64,000 bases of DNA from Candidatus Obscuribacterales bacterium (GTDB taxonomy: Bacteria > Cyanobacteriota > Vampirovibrionia > Obscuribacterales > Obscuribacteraceae): assembly GCA_019752635.1 (NCBI GenBank), contig JAIELX010000008.1, positions 62,001 to 126,000 on the forward strand. Reading direction: 5' to 3'. Positions within the stretch are counted from its first letter, which is position 1. Each line of letters begins with the position of its first letter. The notes below the pieces were generated by a model. It was not told the origin of the DNA and did no database searches. It worked only from the letters and a program-made list of their open reading frames with translations. The position numbers and the translations under genes were made by a program. Positions 23,886 to 34,800 of this stretch are shown here, one piece after another.

Positions 23886-24539
23886 ATGCAAACAACTCTG
23901 GTGGTCGTCAGCGATACGCACGGCAAGTTAAGTAACATCAGCGTACCTGATGGCGATGTTCTGATTCACTGCGGCGACTTTTGCAAGTTCGGAAGTTTGT
24001 CCGAATTTGATCAGTTTTGCGCTGAGCTGGCGGCGTTGCCTCATCGCCACAAGATTGTAGTAGCGGGAAATCATGACTATATGATGGTGGCGGCTGACAG
24101 GCCGGCAGCGGAGAAAAAGCTTCGCCTTTCCGCAACCTACCTCCGTGATGAAGGTGTGGTCATTGAGGGCTTGAACTTCTTCGGCGTCGCGTGGCGTGGT
24201 CGTTCTATCTTCCGGGATGGACCATCGGTATGGGACACGATCCCAATTGAGACGGACGTCCTGGTAACGCATAACCCCCCGCTCGGAGTTTTGGACACAG
24301 CGGCGAACGGCAGTCACATCGGCTCAGAAGAACTACGCACCAATATCACCAGAGTCAAACCGCTGGTCCATTGTTTTGGTCACGTTCACTGTTCATATGG
24401 AAATCATCGACAAGGTGGAACACTTTTCGTCAATGCAGCGAATGCTGACGAGTCCTACCAACCGACGCATCCTGCAACAGTTGTGCGGGTCACGGACGGT
24501 GTTGCAGAGATTCTGACGCCGGTTGATCGGCGCTGCTGA
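23886..24539 (+). CDS. Metallophosphoesterase
   Basis: A 217-aa calcineurin-like phosphoesterase. Metal-binding motifs in order are VVSDTHG, IHCGDFCKFG, VAGNHDYM, VTHNPPLG and FGHVHCSYG, as in the Rv0805/MPPED-type group. It should hydrolyse a phosphoester; the substrate is unknown. The ATG at 23886 is chosen because the family begins at the first beta strand (TTLVVVSDTHG). It follows the P-II gene by 40 bp and may be co-transcribed. Confidence 0.9.
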   Translation: MQTTLVVVSDTHGKLSNISVPDGDVLIHCGDFCKFGSLSEFDQFCAELAALPHRHKIVVAGNHDYMMVAADRPAAEKKLRLSATYLRDEGVVIEGLNFFGVAWRGRSIFRDGPSVWDTIPIETDVLVTHNPPLGVLDTAANGSHIGSEELRTNITRVKPLVHCFGHVHCSYGNHRQGGTLFVNAANADESYQPTHPATVVRVTDGVAEILTPVDRRC

Positions 24540-24617
24540 ATCCGGTCTGCTTGAGTGCGAACATCGCAATTACAATTGATTTACGCTCACGAGGACTACG
24601 GCCCGGGCGGCCACGAA

Positions 24618-25559
24618 CTATTCCTTGGGATGAAATTTGATAGCCGACTTGATCGAATCCTTTTGTAGCTTCGCGAGCTCATCGGCCGAGAAAGGATCAC
24701 CAGTATCTTGAGGAATCTTGTCTCTAACTTTCCGCGCGTCGGCTTCCAGCCCTGCGGCTACCAGAATATCGGCGAGATAGCGGCAACAATCGCTTAGCAA
24801 ATACCGATCTTTAATCTGGTTCGATTCAAGCACCGACAGCACAGCTTCTAGTTGAGCGCGTGCATCAGATGCGGTGCCTATAGGATGGTCTTCCGACCAG
24901 AACTCCGCCTGAATAATTCTCCACTTCAAAGCCGGCAACGATGTCGGTCCACCGCTTTGTTCACACAGGGCAATCGCTCGTTTAATGATCTGATCCCGCT
25001 CTTCAAGCTGTTTCAACAAGGGTTTCTTGTCCCACCCATACATCAAGAATTGACACCACTGTAGCGAATCCAGAGTCGGCAGCAAGCTTACATCATCCTT
25101 ACCGAAGGCTCGCTCCTGACCGTGCAGCAATTCCTGAAACACTTTCTTGGCGGGACCTGCGGGTCCCCGAGAACTCAACATAGACTGCCCCAGAGCCTCA
25201 AGCGCCGCAAAGTACTCTGCGCTGGTCTCGCCGCGAACCTGCAATGCACTATCGGCAGCTCGCCGAAAATGTGCGCCGGCCTTTCTGGTCTCGCTATTCT
25301 GCCAGCACCGCGCGATCTTCATCTGTACGTCATAGTAAGTGGGGTCTGAGTCCGGCAGAACAGCAGTTACTCTGTCAACAATCAGGGTGAACTCGAGCAG
25401 CGAACCATCCATACTCGCCATAGACAGCAGCCTATCCACAAGCTCGGTCGGCGAGGCAGACTTGAGCCACTTCTCAAATTCGGGATCAGGACCGAACAAC
25501 GAATACACGGCAATGTCTCCTTGCGTTCGCTCTTGACGAACAGTAGTCCGGCGCACCAA
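24618..25559 (-). CDS. TPR-like helical protein
   Basis: A 313-aa soluble protein without signal peptide. It is helical throughout, with TPR-like pairs (for example YYDVQMKIARCWQNSETRKAGAHFRRAADSA and YFAALEALGQSMLSS). No catalytic domain is seen. The start is uncertain: TTG at 25559 or the adjacent GTG. It converges on the phosphoesterase gene. Function unknown. Confidence 0.65.
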   Translation of the reverse strand: MVRRTTVRQERTQGDIAVYSLFGPDPEFEKWLKSASPTELVDRLLSMASMDGSLLEFTLIVDRVTAVLPDSDPTYYDVQMKIARCWQNSETRKAGAHFRRAADSALQVRGETSAEYFAALEALGQSMLSSRGPAGPAKKVFQELLHGQERAFGKDDVSLLPTLDSLQWCQFLMYGWDKKPLLKQLEERDQIIKRAIALCEQSGGPTSLPALKWRIIQAEFWSEDHPIGTASDARAQLEAVLSVLESNQIKDRYLLSDCCRYLADILVAAGLEADARKVRDKIPQDTGDPFSADELAKLQKDSIKSAIKFHPKE

Positions 25560-25671
25560 TCCGTTGGTAACTCAAGGTATTATAGAGGGTCATTATGCGG
25601 AAAAGTGATAAAGATGAACATGCGCTTTTATCCATGCCCTAGACAACCAACTTGATGAGCAACGAAGTAGC

Positions 25672-26676
25672 ATGACAGTAAAACCCAAAAGCATCGCAAT
25701 TTACGGACCGGGCGCCATAGGTCTGGACATGTCCGTGCATTTGATTGAGGCAGGTCATAACGTTTCGCTGATAGCTCGCGGCGAAACGAAATCGAAACTG
25801 CAAGGTCGCGGAATTGAGTATTCGTCTTCGGACAATCAAATTAGCATTTCACCGGACCGCTTCGCGTGCACAGATTCACCCCGAACACTCACCAAACAAG
25901 ACTACGTCATCCTTACGGTCAAAGCCGACGCGTTGCTGGATATCAGAGAAGAACTGCCCCATCTCATCGGCGACCACACCATTATAGTGTCGGCAACAAA
26001 TGGAATACCTCCATGGTATTCGTATCTTCAAGATGACACAGTCTGCCGTTATCTAAAAAAGAGCCTGCCTCGCGAGCAATTCCTGTCCTGTGTTCCAGCG
26101 GCACAAATCATTGGACTCATTATTGAGCGTAGTGTCACACGGGAGGACGGCTACAGAGTCTTTCACAATTCCGGCACGGGCTATGTCATCGGAGAGCCTG
26201 ACCACACGACAAAGGAGCGAACTGTCGCACTCAAAGCTCTGCTGGAGGATGCGGGTTTTACCGTACAGATCAGTGACAACATTCATCGCGATATCTGGGT
26301 CAAATTGCTAGGAAACATCTTCGTGAATCCGCTAAGCGTGATGACGGAACAAACAATCGGGCAGATGATGGGAAACCCCGAAGTCAAAGCGCGCGCAATA
26401 TCGCTAGTGGAGGAAGCCCTGGAAATCGGAGTGCGGCTCGGAGTTTTGACACGCAATGATTTCAGCATGAATGCTCTGATTCAGCGATGCGAAGGACGCC
26501 TCGCGAAGCATGAAACGTCAATGCTACGCGATTACAAATCCGGCAATCCACTTGAGCTTCACCGCATACTAGAAGTCGTGATCATGTTTGCAGATCTTCC
26601 CGACATGAGTTACCCGGTGCCGGCGCTGAAATCCATACGCGCGGACCTATTGGAAAAACTTGCGTGCAGACAATAG
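25672..26676 (+). CDS. panE: 2-dehydropantoate 2-reductase family protein
   Basis: A 334-aa NADPH-dependent reductase of the ApbA/PanE family, which reduces ketopantoate to pantoate in CoA biosynthesis. The Rossmann start IAIYGPGAIG carries the GxGxxG pattern. ATNGIPPW and the C-terminal domain (DIWVKLLGNIFVNPLSVMT and the KHETSMLRDYKSGNPLEL active-site block) fit. No other pan genes are adjacent, so a different 2-oxo acid substrate remains possible. Confidence 0.88.
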   Translation: MTVKPKSIAIYGPGAIGLDMSVHLIEAGHNVSLIARGETKSKLQGRGIEYSSSDNQISISPDRFACTDSPRTLTKQDYVILTVKADALLDIREELPHLIGDHTIIVSATNGIPPWYSYLQDDTVCRYLKKSLPREQFLSCVPAAQIIGLIIERSVTREDGYRVFHNSGTGYVIGEPDHTTKERTVALKALLEDAGFTVQISDNIHRDIWVKLLGNIFVNPLSVMTEQTIGQMMGNPEVKARAISLVEEALEIGVRLGVLTRNDFSMNALIQRCEGRLAKHETSMLRDYKSGNPLELHRILEVVIMFADLPDMSYPVPALKSIRADLLEKLACRQ

Positions 26677-26809
26677 CTGTCGGCGATTGTCCATTTATGT
26701 ACCAACTTCAATCGAGTTGGTTTTTGGGACAGAACCAATCGGGAGCATGCAATCCGGCTGTCGAGGTTATAATTTCAATCAATCACCCACACGTCGAATT
26801 GGTATCAAG

Positions 26810-27673
26810 GTGATCTGTTTCAGCTCTCTGGGAAAGTTTGGTCGGCTGGGCAATCAGCTCTTTCAAATCGCGACGACGATTGCTGCTGCTAAACGGTTCG
26901 ACGACACAGCCAAGTTTCCGGTCTGGGAGTTCGCGAAATTTTTCAAGGGCGAGTTCGACCAAACTCTTGCCCAGTCGGAGATAAAGGCTGTCTACCGGGA
27001 GCCTCATTTTCACTATGCTCCTGTTCCGTATTTCCCTGATTTGGATCTGCAAGGTTACTTTCAATCCGAAAGACACTTTGTCGATTGTGCTGATTTCATT
27101 CGGTCGCAGTTCGAATTTGTGGACGACCTTTTGCCGTTCCGCTGGCGCAATGAGCGTTACGACTGCTCCATTCACGTTCGCCGGACGGACTATACTAACA
27201 AGCCGCACTTTCACACAAATTTGGAAGCGGACTACTATTTGCGCGCGATCAAGATTATGCGCGAGTGTGGTTCCCGGTCGTTTCTGGTGTTCTCTGATGA
27301 TATTGAGTGGTGTAGGCAAAATCTGCCGAAAGATCTAGTTTTCGTCGATGATATAGATAACGTTCAGAGCTTGTGTCTGCTAAGTCGATGCCACAATCAC
27401 ATCATCGCCAACTCGAGTTTTTCCTGGTGGGGTAGCTGGTTGTCGCAATTCGCCGACAAACGAATTGTTGCTCCGACCAACTGGTTTTCACTTTCGTACA
27501 GAATTGGTGGAGAGATGGATCCGAGGGATCTTTATTGTCCGGAATGGCAGGTAATAGACCATCGCTATAACGTAGTCCGAGCCCTTGGATTCATGCTCAA
27601 TGACATGTGTGCTCGTCCGAGACTCTATAAGCGTTTATTGCTGAAGCAACCACGAAAGTTCTACTGGTACTAA
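26810..27673 (+). CDS. Alpha-1,2-fucosyltransferase-like glycosyltransferase (GT11)
   Basis: A 287-aa protein matching the GT11 family. RLGNQLFQIA sits near the N-terminus, the donor-binding motif HVRRTDY in the middle, then LVFSDDIEWC and IIANSSFSWWGSWLSQ. GT11 enzymes transfer fucose from GDP-fucose to O-antigen or other glycans. The GTG at 26810 gives the usual start (VICFSSLGKFGRLGNQL); the frame extends upstream into panE but that part has no family match. It converges on the GT2 gene with 4 bp between stops. Confidence 0.88.
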   Translation: MICFSSLGKFGRLGNQLFQIATTIAAAKRFDDTAKFPVWEFAKFFKGEFDQTLAQSEIKAVYREPHFHYAPVPYFPDLDLQGYFQSERHFVDCADFIRSQFEFVDDLLPFRWRNERYDCSIHVRRTDYTNKPHFHTNLEADYYLRAIKIMRECGSRSFLVFSDDIEWCRQNLPKDLVFVDDIDNVQSLCLLSRCHNHIIANSSFSWWGSWLSQFADKRIVAPTNWFSLSYRIGGEMDPRDLYCPEWQVIDHRYNVVRALGFMLNDMCARPRLYKRLLLKQPRKFYWY

Positions 27674-27677
27674 ACGG

Positions 27678-28769
27678 CTACCGCTGGCTCCTAGCGGCAA
27701 AGAGCATTTGGATAAACTCGCGCACATCGGCGGACAGAGCTGTAAGCTCCTTCTTGATCCCGACCGGTCCATCTTCAAAGTATGCCAGTGTCATGCGTGT
27801 GCCAATATCTAGCCTGCGGACAATGCGTCGAGACATGTTCGTAAAACTCCGCATTCTCAGCCGCTGTTTCACGGTCGCAGCCGCCGTACCACTGCGGCCC
27901 AATGTTTCTGCAATCCGCAAAATGCAAGGCAAAGCAAACAGTTTTCGCCGATCGCGCAGAGCAATTGCTGACTCCGGCTCGATGCCGAAAGTAGCTTTGA
28001 TAGAACGGCGCACAGACTCGTTCGTTTTGGAGCGCAGTAAGCCTTCTCCGGCCGTTCGGGCCGTTATGCTGTCAGGAGTCCTTCGATAATAGACTAGCGG
28101 CTCGGGAATATTTGCAAGCTTAAATTGAGCCGCCATGCGGATCCACAGATCATAGTCCTCGAAAAACGTATAATGATCGAATCCTCCCGCCGGATGCGAT
28201 GCGTAGTTTCCTGCGGACAGCACTGCCGAACGCCGAAACATGATGCTTGGATGACAGAGCGGATTCTCGACGAACAAGGCATGGAGTACATCGTCCGGAT
28301 CTGTCGGACCGGTAACCACGGCAAACGTGACCCGCTGCTCCGAATCCATCGTTGCAACCTGTCGACCATCTGCATCGATGAGATACATGAACGTGCCCAC
28401 CACTGCTATCTCCGGACGGGACAGCATAAAAGCGACTTGCTTTTGCAGACGGTCTGCGGCGCTAATGTCGTCGTGGTTCATAATGGCGCACAGTTCCGTG
28501 GGGCACTCTTGAACCAGTTCAGCTAGTGAGTGCCCCAGTCCTTTGCATTCTCTATGAATTATGCGTCCGGGGATATTGCCCGGAATCCACTCAGAGAGAA
28601 TCGCCAACGTTGCATCAGTCGAACCGTCATCCAGTGCCAGAATCTCGCTGTTTGTGTATTCCTGGTTGGCGATGGACTCGAGGCATTTTTCCAGAAAAGG
28701 CTGGCCGTTGTGCACTGGCAAGAGCCAGGTCACTTTCGGTTCGGTTGTGGGCGAAGTTTGTTCGTTCAC
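27678..28769 (-). CDS. Family 2 glycosyltransferase
   Basis: A 363-aa GT-A fold glycosyltransferase. It opens KVTWLLPVHNGQPFLEKCLESI, with DDGSTDAT as the nucleotide-binding turn, MNHDDI as the DxD-type metal site and EDYDLWIRMA as the catalytic-base region. It uses an NDP-sugar; the acceptor is unknown. Its ATG overlaps the end of the C39 exporter gene by 4 bp, so it is the last gene of the secretion operon. It may glycosylate the exported protein or a surface glycan. Confidence 0.9.
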   Translation of the reverse strand: MNEQTSPTTEPKVTWLLPVHNGQPFLEKCLESIANQEYTNSEILALDDGSTDATLAILSEWIPGNIPGRIIHRECKGLGHSLAELVQECPTELCAIMNHDDISAADRLQKQVAFMLSRPEIAVVGTFMYLIDADGRQVATMDSEQRVTFAVVTGPTDPDDVLHALFVENPLCHPSIMFRRSAVLSAGNYASHPAGGFDHYTFFEDYDLWIRMAAQFKLANIPEPLVYYRRTPDSITARTAGEGLLRSKTNESVRRSIKATFGIEPESAIALRDRRKLFALPCILRIAETLGRSGTAAATVKQRLRMRSFTNMSRRIVRRLDIGTRMTLAYFEDGPVGIKKELTALSADVREFIQMLFAARSQR

Positions 28770-31700
28770 GTAGCTTCTTTAGCGCACAGATTGTAGTACA
28801 ACCCTCTCGCAGCCAGCAGCTCGGTATGGTTTCCGCGCTCGACAATTTGACCGTTATCCAAAACTAAAATCAGGTCTGCTGATTTAATCGTAGACAGCCT
28901 ATGCGCTATCACAAACATGATTCGCCCCTGGCGGAGCAGTTCCATAGCTTGCTGAACCTGTCGTTCGGACTCCGTATCAAGGGCGCTGGTTGCCTCGTCG
29001 AAAATTAAGATTGCAGGCTTGTTCAAGACTACTCGTGCGAGCGCCAATCGCTGGCGCTCTCCGCCCGAGAAATTCTTCGCGCCTTCTTCTATGAGCGTAT
29101 CGTATCCTTTGCTCATCGATTGGATCTTGCTGTCGATGCCAACACTCACTGCGGCGGCGATTACTTCTTCAATGGTGGCATGAGGCCGGTACATGCAGAT
29201 GTTCTCTCGAATAGTTCCTCTGAAGAAGAACTCATGCTGAGCGACCGTGCCAATTTGTCGGCGATAATCCAGCAGATTTAGTTTTTGAATGTCAGTTCCA
29301 TTAACAAAGATACCGCCCGAAGTAGGCGGGTAAAGACATTGAATCAGTCTGGCCAGGGTTGTCTTTCCACAACCCGAACGCCCGACCAAAGCCACGAATT
29401 GTCCGGGGCGCACGTTGAATGAAACGTTTAAGAGTGTATTCGTTTGCGCATGGTCGTTGTAGCGAAAGGTGACCTTTCGGAATTCCAGCGAGTTAATTGA
29501 TGAATGGGTAGGACCATCAACGTTCAAAGGCTCCGGCACGGAATCCATTACATCATTTAGTCGCTCGACTGATACACGCACCGCTTGCAACTGGTTCCAC
29601 ATCGAAATTATTCGCATCAACGGGTCTATCGTCATCGAAGCAAGCATATTTGCCGCCATGTATTGACCGACGGTGAATCCCCCGGAAATAACCAGGTGCG
29701 CACCGACCCACATTAAGAGAATCCGACCGCACAAATGAACTAGCTCTGTGGCGGTATTGTAGCCGTCCAAAAACAGTCCCTGACGAAAGAGAACGTTCAA
29801 CTTGTCGACTAGCGCTAAATCCCACTTCCAACGGATTTGATTTTCAGCAGCTGCGGCTTTGATAATCTCGACACCGCTGAGCGCCTCAAGAATTAGTGAG
29901 TCATTGGTTGAGTTGCGTTTAAATGTTTCGCGATTGTAACTGTTAATAGACGGAGTGTACACCACTGTAAGCACGGCGAGAACACACAAATAGGCTAACG
30001 TCGTTACCGCAAAGAGCCAGTTATACACAAACAATACAGCGATGTAAATAATCGCCATTCCGCCGTCGAGGAGAGTCGTTATCGACGCTCCGGAAAGAAA
30101 CGCACCGATGGTACTGTTCTCACTGAATCGAGCAATGATATCGCCCGTGGAACGATCTTCAAAGAACTTTAGCGGAAGGCGAAAGAGCTTTCGAAAGAAT
30201 TCGCTGAACAGTTCGTGACTAACCTTAGTCGAAAGCGCGCTAAGCAGAATCCCCCTCACGAAGCTGATTGCCAGCTGAAAGCCGGTAACCAGGAGCATTC
30301 CAACCAACAGCACATTCAGCAGTGAAACGTCTTGATGTACTAGAACCCTATCAACAATCGATTGCGTGAAGAAGGGAGTAACAACGCTCAGAACTTGAAA
30401 AATCAAGCCGGCAAGCATAATGTCTCGCACTTGCGCTCGGTAAGGATGAAGCAAGGGGAGGAGCACGGCCGTTGGATTTTTCATCGACGGTGCGAGCTCC
30501 AGCTGTTTGGTCGCCCTTAACTCCAACGCGTGGTGAGAAAAGCTTGCAATGAAATCCTCTCTGGAAACAGTCAGGATTCCCTCGGCGGGGTCGCCTATTA
30601 CTGCATGGGTTTTGCAAATCTCATAGAGCACAACAAAGTGATTATTCCGCCAGAAACAAATCGAGGGAAGCGAACTCTTAAGAAGTCCGTCGTAAGTCGC
30701 TTTAAGACCACGCGTAACGAATCCGACCTGCTCAGCAGCGTTGGCCAGCGCTTGCAGGCTAGATCCTTCGGTGGACACACCGCAACGAGCGCGCAAGTCG
30801 TTAATGTCTAGCCGTTTGCCGTAAAAGACACCAATCATCGCGATGCAGGTGATTCCGCAATCCATTTGGCTTTGCTGCATCAAATACGGGTAGAGATGAA
30901 GCTTGTTTCTCCATCGAACAACAAGAGACGGAGGGCTCGGGACGGGCTCGGCCAATACGGTGTTCTGCAACTTGTTGTCGGCAGAGGCGCTCATTCCTAT
31001 TCGCGCAAGAGGCGCAGAGGCGGCATCATTGACGGACTGCGCCACGATTGACATTAAGTTAGCCGCAAGTTTAGGATTCTGTGCCGAAAGTTCTTTGAAT
31101 CGTTCGTCGGAGAGAACCAGAACTTCTGTGCGTTCACCTGCTTCCAGCCCCGCGGTGCCGCTCATGCCGGCGAAACTATGTTGCACAAAGAAGTCACCGG
31201 ACACCAGCTTGTTCCCGGCAGAATCCGCAATAGACCCGCCGGTAACAATGCTCAGTCCGTTGGGTATGCACTGCTCCACGGAACCAGTAACCAGTTCGCA
31301 CCTACATGCTCGTATAAGATCCCAAAGTTGTTTCGGCGGAAGCTTTGCCCATGTGGACAACGAACGCAATAAGACCAACTGATTGTTCGCTACCTCAAAT
31401 GAGGCAAACGCGGCATTGAATTCAGCATTCCTGTTGCGAATGTCTTCGACTAAGCGGCGTTCAATTCTGGCGACGAAGACTTCATCGGCCCCGGTTCTAA
31501 CCACCAGCTTATGATCATTGTGACCTAACGTGCTCAAGGCCCTAATAGGCATGTCAATCCAGGCACTACCGCATTTGTCCTTCGTCAGCACAGTTGCTTC
31601 ACTCTGGTCTGAGCGGCAAAGCAGGCGAACTTTACCTTTAAGCAAAACAAATAGATCTCCACCGTAATCCCGTGGTAAGAGCTGCCCGAATACACCGCGC

Positions 31701-31816
31701 AGAAGGCCGGCACCCTCAAACAGACCCGCAAGCTCCGTATCACTTAGCGAGTTAAACAAATCGAAGTCGGCAGCAGCCAAATTTTCACGATTAATTGCCG
31801 AAGGTGCGGTGGTCAT
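28766..31816 (-). CDS. Peptidase C39 ABC exporter with intact catalytic triad
   Basis: A 1016-aa exporter that should cut a double-glycine leader and transport the mature product. In order it has a cNMP-binding-like N-terminal region (~20-260), a C39 peptidase domain with C320 (SQMDCGITC), H393 (RNNHFVVL) and D409 (IGDPAEG), six membrane helices (~450-730), and an ATPase with VGRSGCGKTT, FSGGERQRLALAR and ILIFDEATSALD. The ATG at 31816 follows GGAGG by five bases and lies one base after the upstream stop. The neighbours (HlyD, TolC, leader-bearing substrates) make a complete C39/type I system. Confidence 0.93.
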   Translation of the reverse strand: MTTAPSAINRENLAAADFDLFNSLSDTELAGLFEGAGLLRGVFGQLLPRDYGGDLFVLLKGKVRLLCRSDQSEATVLTKDKCGSAWIDMPIRALSTLGHNDHKLVVRTGADEVFVARIERRLVEDIRNRNAEFNAAFASFEVANNQLVLLRSLSTWAKLPPKQLWDLIRACRCELVTGSVEQCIPNGLSIVTGGSIADSAGNKLVSGDFFVQHSFAGMSGTAGLEAGERTEVLVLSDERFKELSAQNPKLAANLMSIVAQSVNDAASAPLARIGMSASADNKLQNTVLAEPVPSPPSLVVRWRNKLHLYPYLMQQSQMDCGITCIAMIGVFYGKRLDINDLRARCGVSTEGSSLQALANAAEQVGFVTRGLKATYDGLLKSSLPSICFWRNNHFVVLYEICKTHAVIGDPAEGILTVSREDFIASFSHHALELRATKQLELAPSMKNPTAVLLPLLHPYRAQVRDIMLAGLIFQVLSVVTPFFTQSIVDRVLVHQDVSLLNVLLVGMLLVTGFQLAISFVRGILLSALSTKVSHELFSEFFRKLFRLPLKFFEDRSTGDIIARFSENSTIGAFLSGASITTLLDGGMAIIYIAVLFVYNWLFAVTTLAYLCVLAVLTVVYTPSINSYNRETFKRNSTNDSLILEALSGVEIIKAAAAENQIRWKWDLALVDKLNVLFRQGLFLDGYNTATELVHLCGRILLMWVGAHLVISGGFTVGQYMAANMLASMTIDPLMRIISMWNQLQAVRVSVERLNDVMDSVPEPLNVDGPTHSSINSLEFRKVTFRYNDHAQTNTLLNVSFNVRPGQFVALVGRSGCGKTTLARLIQCLYPPTSGGIFVNGTDIQKLNLLDYRRQIGTVAQHEFFFRGTIRENICMYRPHATIEEVIAAAVSVGIDSKIQSMSKGYDTLIEEGAKNFSGGERQRLALARVVLNKPAILIFDEATSALDTESERQVQQAMELLRQGRIMFVIAHRLSTIKSADLILVLDNGQIVERGNHTELLAARGLYYNLCAKEAT

Positions 31817-31817
31817 C

Positions 31818-34800
31818 TTAGCCTCCAACCGCTTGCTGCGCGCACAACACTTTATAGGGACCGTCAGCAGCTACCAGCTGAGCGTGGGTGCCCCTTTGTA
31901 TGATTTCGCCATCGTCCATTACCAAGATAAGGTCCGCAGTGCTAATGGTGGAAAGGCGATGGGCAATGACAAGCACTGACCGGTCTTTTCGAAGCTCATT
32001 GATAGCGGTCTGCACTTGTCTCTCAGACTCGTAATCAAGCGCGCTAGTTGCTTCATCAAAAATCAAAATGCGCGGGTCGTGCACCAATGCCCTGGCAATG
32101 GAGAGCCTCTGGCGCTCGCCACCCGACAAGTTTTTCCCTTCTTCGCTGAGCATCGTGTCATAGCCGCTGGCCATGTGTTCAATGCGCTCATGAATTCCAG
32201 CTTTGCGAGCAGCTTCGATCACAGTCTCAAGTGGTGCCTCCGGCGCGCAAAGAGACAGATTCTCTTTTACTAGATCGGCAAAGAAGAAATCGGTTTGCGA
32301 GACCGATCCGATTCGCCGGCGATAATCCTTCAGATTCAGTCGTGACAAGTCGACCCCGTCAACCAGGATGCTGCCGGCCGAGGGTGAATGAAGCCCTTGC
32401 ATCAGCTTACTCAATGTAGACTTTCCACAACCGGATCTTCCAACGATTGCAACCATCTGTCCCGGCGTCAGAGCGAACGAGACATTTCTAAGCGCGTATC
32501 GCGACGAGTTCGGGTAGCGAAATGACACATTACGAAACTCGATGCTTCCTTGTATGCTACGCAGACGAGTTTTCCCGGTGAGCTCTTCCGGTTTTTCCTT
32601 GAATACATCGTTTAGCCGACCGGCAGCAATTGAGATCGACTGCACGCTGCTCCACTGCTGAAAAAGGCGCATAGCAGGTCCCACAACCATCGAGGCCATC
32701 ATTGTCGCTGCCATGTATTGCCCAACTGTAAACTGTTTTTCGATTACCAGATGTGCCCCAAGGAACAGTATCAAGATGCGCCCGACAAGATGCGCAAGTT
32801 GCGTGACCGAGCTGTATCCGGTCATCGCGAACTCATGGCGAAAAGAAATTGCCATGTACTCCAAAAAATGTGATTCCCAACGAGCGTGGAATCGTGGTTC
32901 GACCGCGCTTGCTTTAATTCTTTCCACTCCCTTGACAGACTCGATCACCGCAGAGTCTACAAGAATTTCTTTGTTGAAGAGTTGCTGTGTGTAACCGCGC
33001 AGTAGCGGCGTGTACAATCTGGTGGTCAGAACGAGAATTGCCAAGTAAGCAAGAGTAGCACAACCAAAGGAAACGTTGTAGCTAAACAGAATGCAAATGT
33101 AGAAGAGGCTTCCCGGTCCGTCTAGTAGCGTTGTAATTGCATTGGACGATAGGAATGCTGTTATCTTGCTGTTTTCGTTAAACCGAGCAAACAAATCCGC
33201 GATGCTTCGCTGTTCGAAATACGCTATCGGCAAGCTAAACAGGTGTCGAAAAAATTGACCGAACAAAGCATGATCAATTTTGCTGGACAAAGCGCTGATT
33301 AGCACTCCGCGCCCGAAGTTCATTGCCATCTGAAAAACGGTTACAATCAGCATGCCAATAAGCAGCATGTTGAGCATGGATATATCCTCGTGAACGATGA
33401 CATGATCCACTATTGTTTGTGTGAAGAAAGGCACCATGGTTGCTATCAGCTGGCAAGTCAGGCTGGCAAGTATGATGTCTCGAACCTCCGCCCCCCAGGG
33501 CTTCAACAAGGGCATAATCAGCGTCAACGGGTTTTTCGAGTTCGGAGGCATTAGCAGAGATACCACTGGCACCAGTTCCACTGCCAACTCCCGATAGTGA
33601 GTGTCGAATTCGTTGCGTGATATCCGGCTCAGCCCGGTGCTCGGATTAGCAACCAAAGCATCCTTCGACCCGATCTCATACAGAACAACAAAATCCTGGT
33701 CGCCATAAAGGCAAATCAGAGGTAATTTGGCGTTACGCAGCCCGTCGAACGAAGCCTGAATTGCTCGAACCATGAAACCTTGTTCTTCTGCAGTTTCAAC
33801 TAAGTGCGCCACTTCGTCGCGCACCAAATCATGCTCACCGGGAGCGCCGGCTTCTTGCAAATCGATAGACTTGTTCAGATAAAGAGCGACCATGGAAAGG
33901 CATGCCATTGCTGAACTCCCGGCATCTTTGCTCGTCACGACCGGATAGTTTTGCAGCAAATCGCGAAACTGCACCAGGAGAGATTCATCGACAGCAGGAC
34001 GTGGATTTGCCCCTACCGCCGCGCTGTATTTTCTAGCGCCGGATTTGCTTGAGTCGAACGCGGGCTTCTTGCTCAACTCGCGAAGGAGTTGCCGACTTAT
34101 CTCCGGACTGCGAGACTGCAATAGTTCAAGCTGAGACGCAGATAAAGTAATCACGGCGGCTGGTTCCACGACCTCGACCGTACCGTCGATTCCGCAAAGC
34201 GATGCAAAAGTTCCGGACAAGAAATAATCCCCAGCGGAGAATTCATGACTTGCGCCCGAGCCACTTACGCGCAGCCCCCCTTGCTCTAGGATGTTGACGC
34301 CGGAATGAGTCGCCAGGTTTTGAGTGCTGTCGACTTCCATATGAAATCGGCGAATGTAGCGAGTTAGCTCCCTGAGCTGCGAACGAGAGAGACTAGCAGC
34401 GATGCCAGTAGCACGAAAAGCCAGCAGAAAGTCCCACTGTTCCACGCACTCTTTCCAGGCGGCGTCAAATTCAATGTTCTTTGAGCGTGCATCTTGCAAT
34501 AACTTCTCATCGAGCTTCAGAACCGTAAGATTGTCGCCGGCTCTTCCATATATTCCACCTTCTATGAACTGCGGAAAGGAATCAATCCAGAACTCGCCTG
34601 CTTCAAGAATGTCGAACGTCCTCTCCGCCTCGGCCTGGTGGCTCAAAAGTCTCAGTTTGCCTGTTAGCACGATATGGCAGACTGACGAGTTGCCCAATGA
34701 AATTTGTTCGGCAAATTCATACGAAATGCCTTTCGCCCGCTCACATAACGAAGAAAATTCCTGGTTGGTGAGCTTTGAGAATGGCAAAGTATGCTGCAGT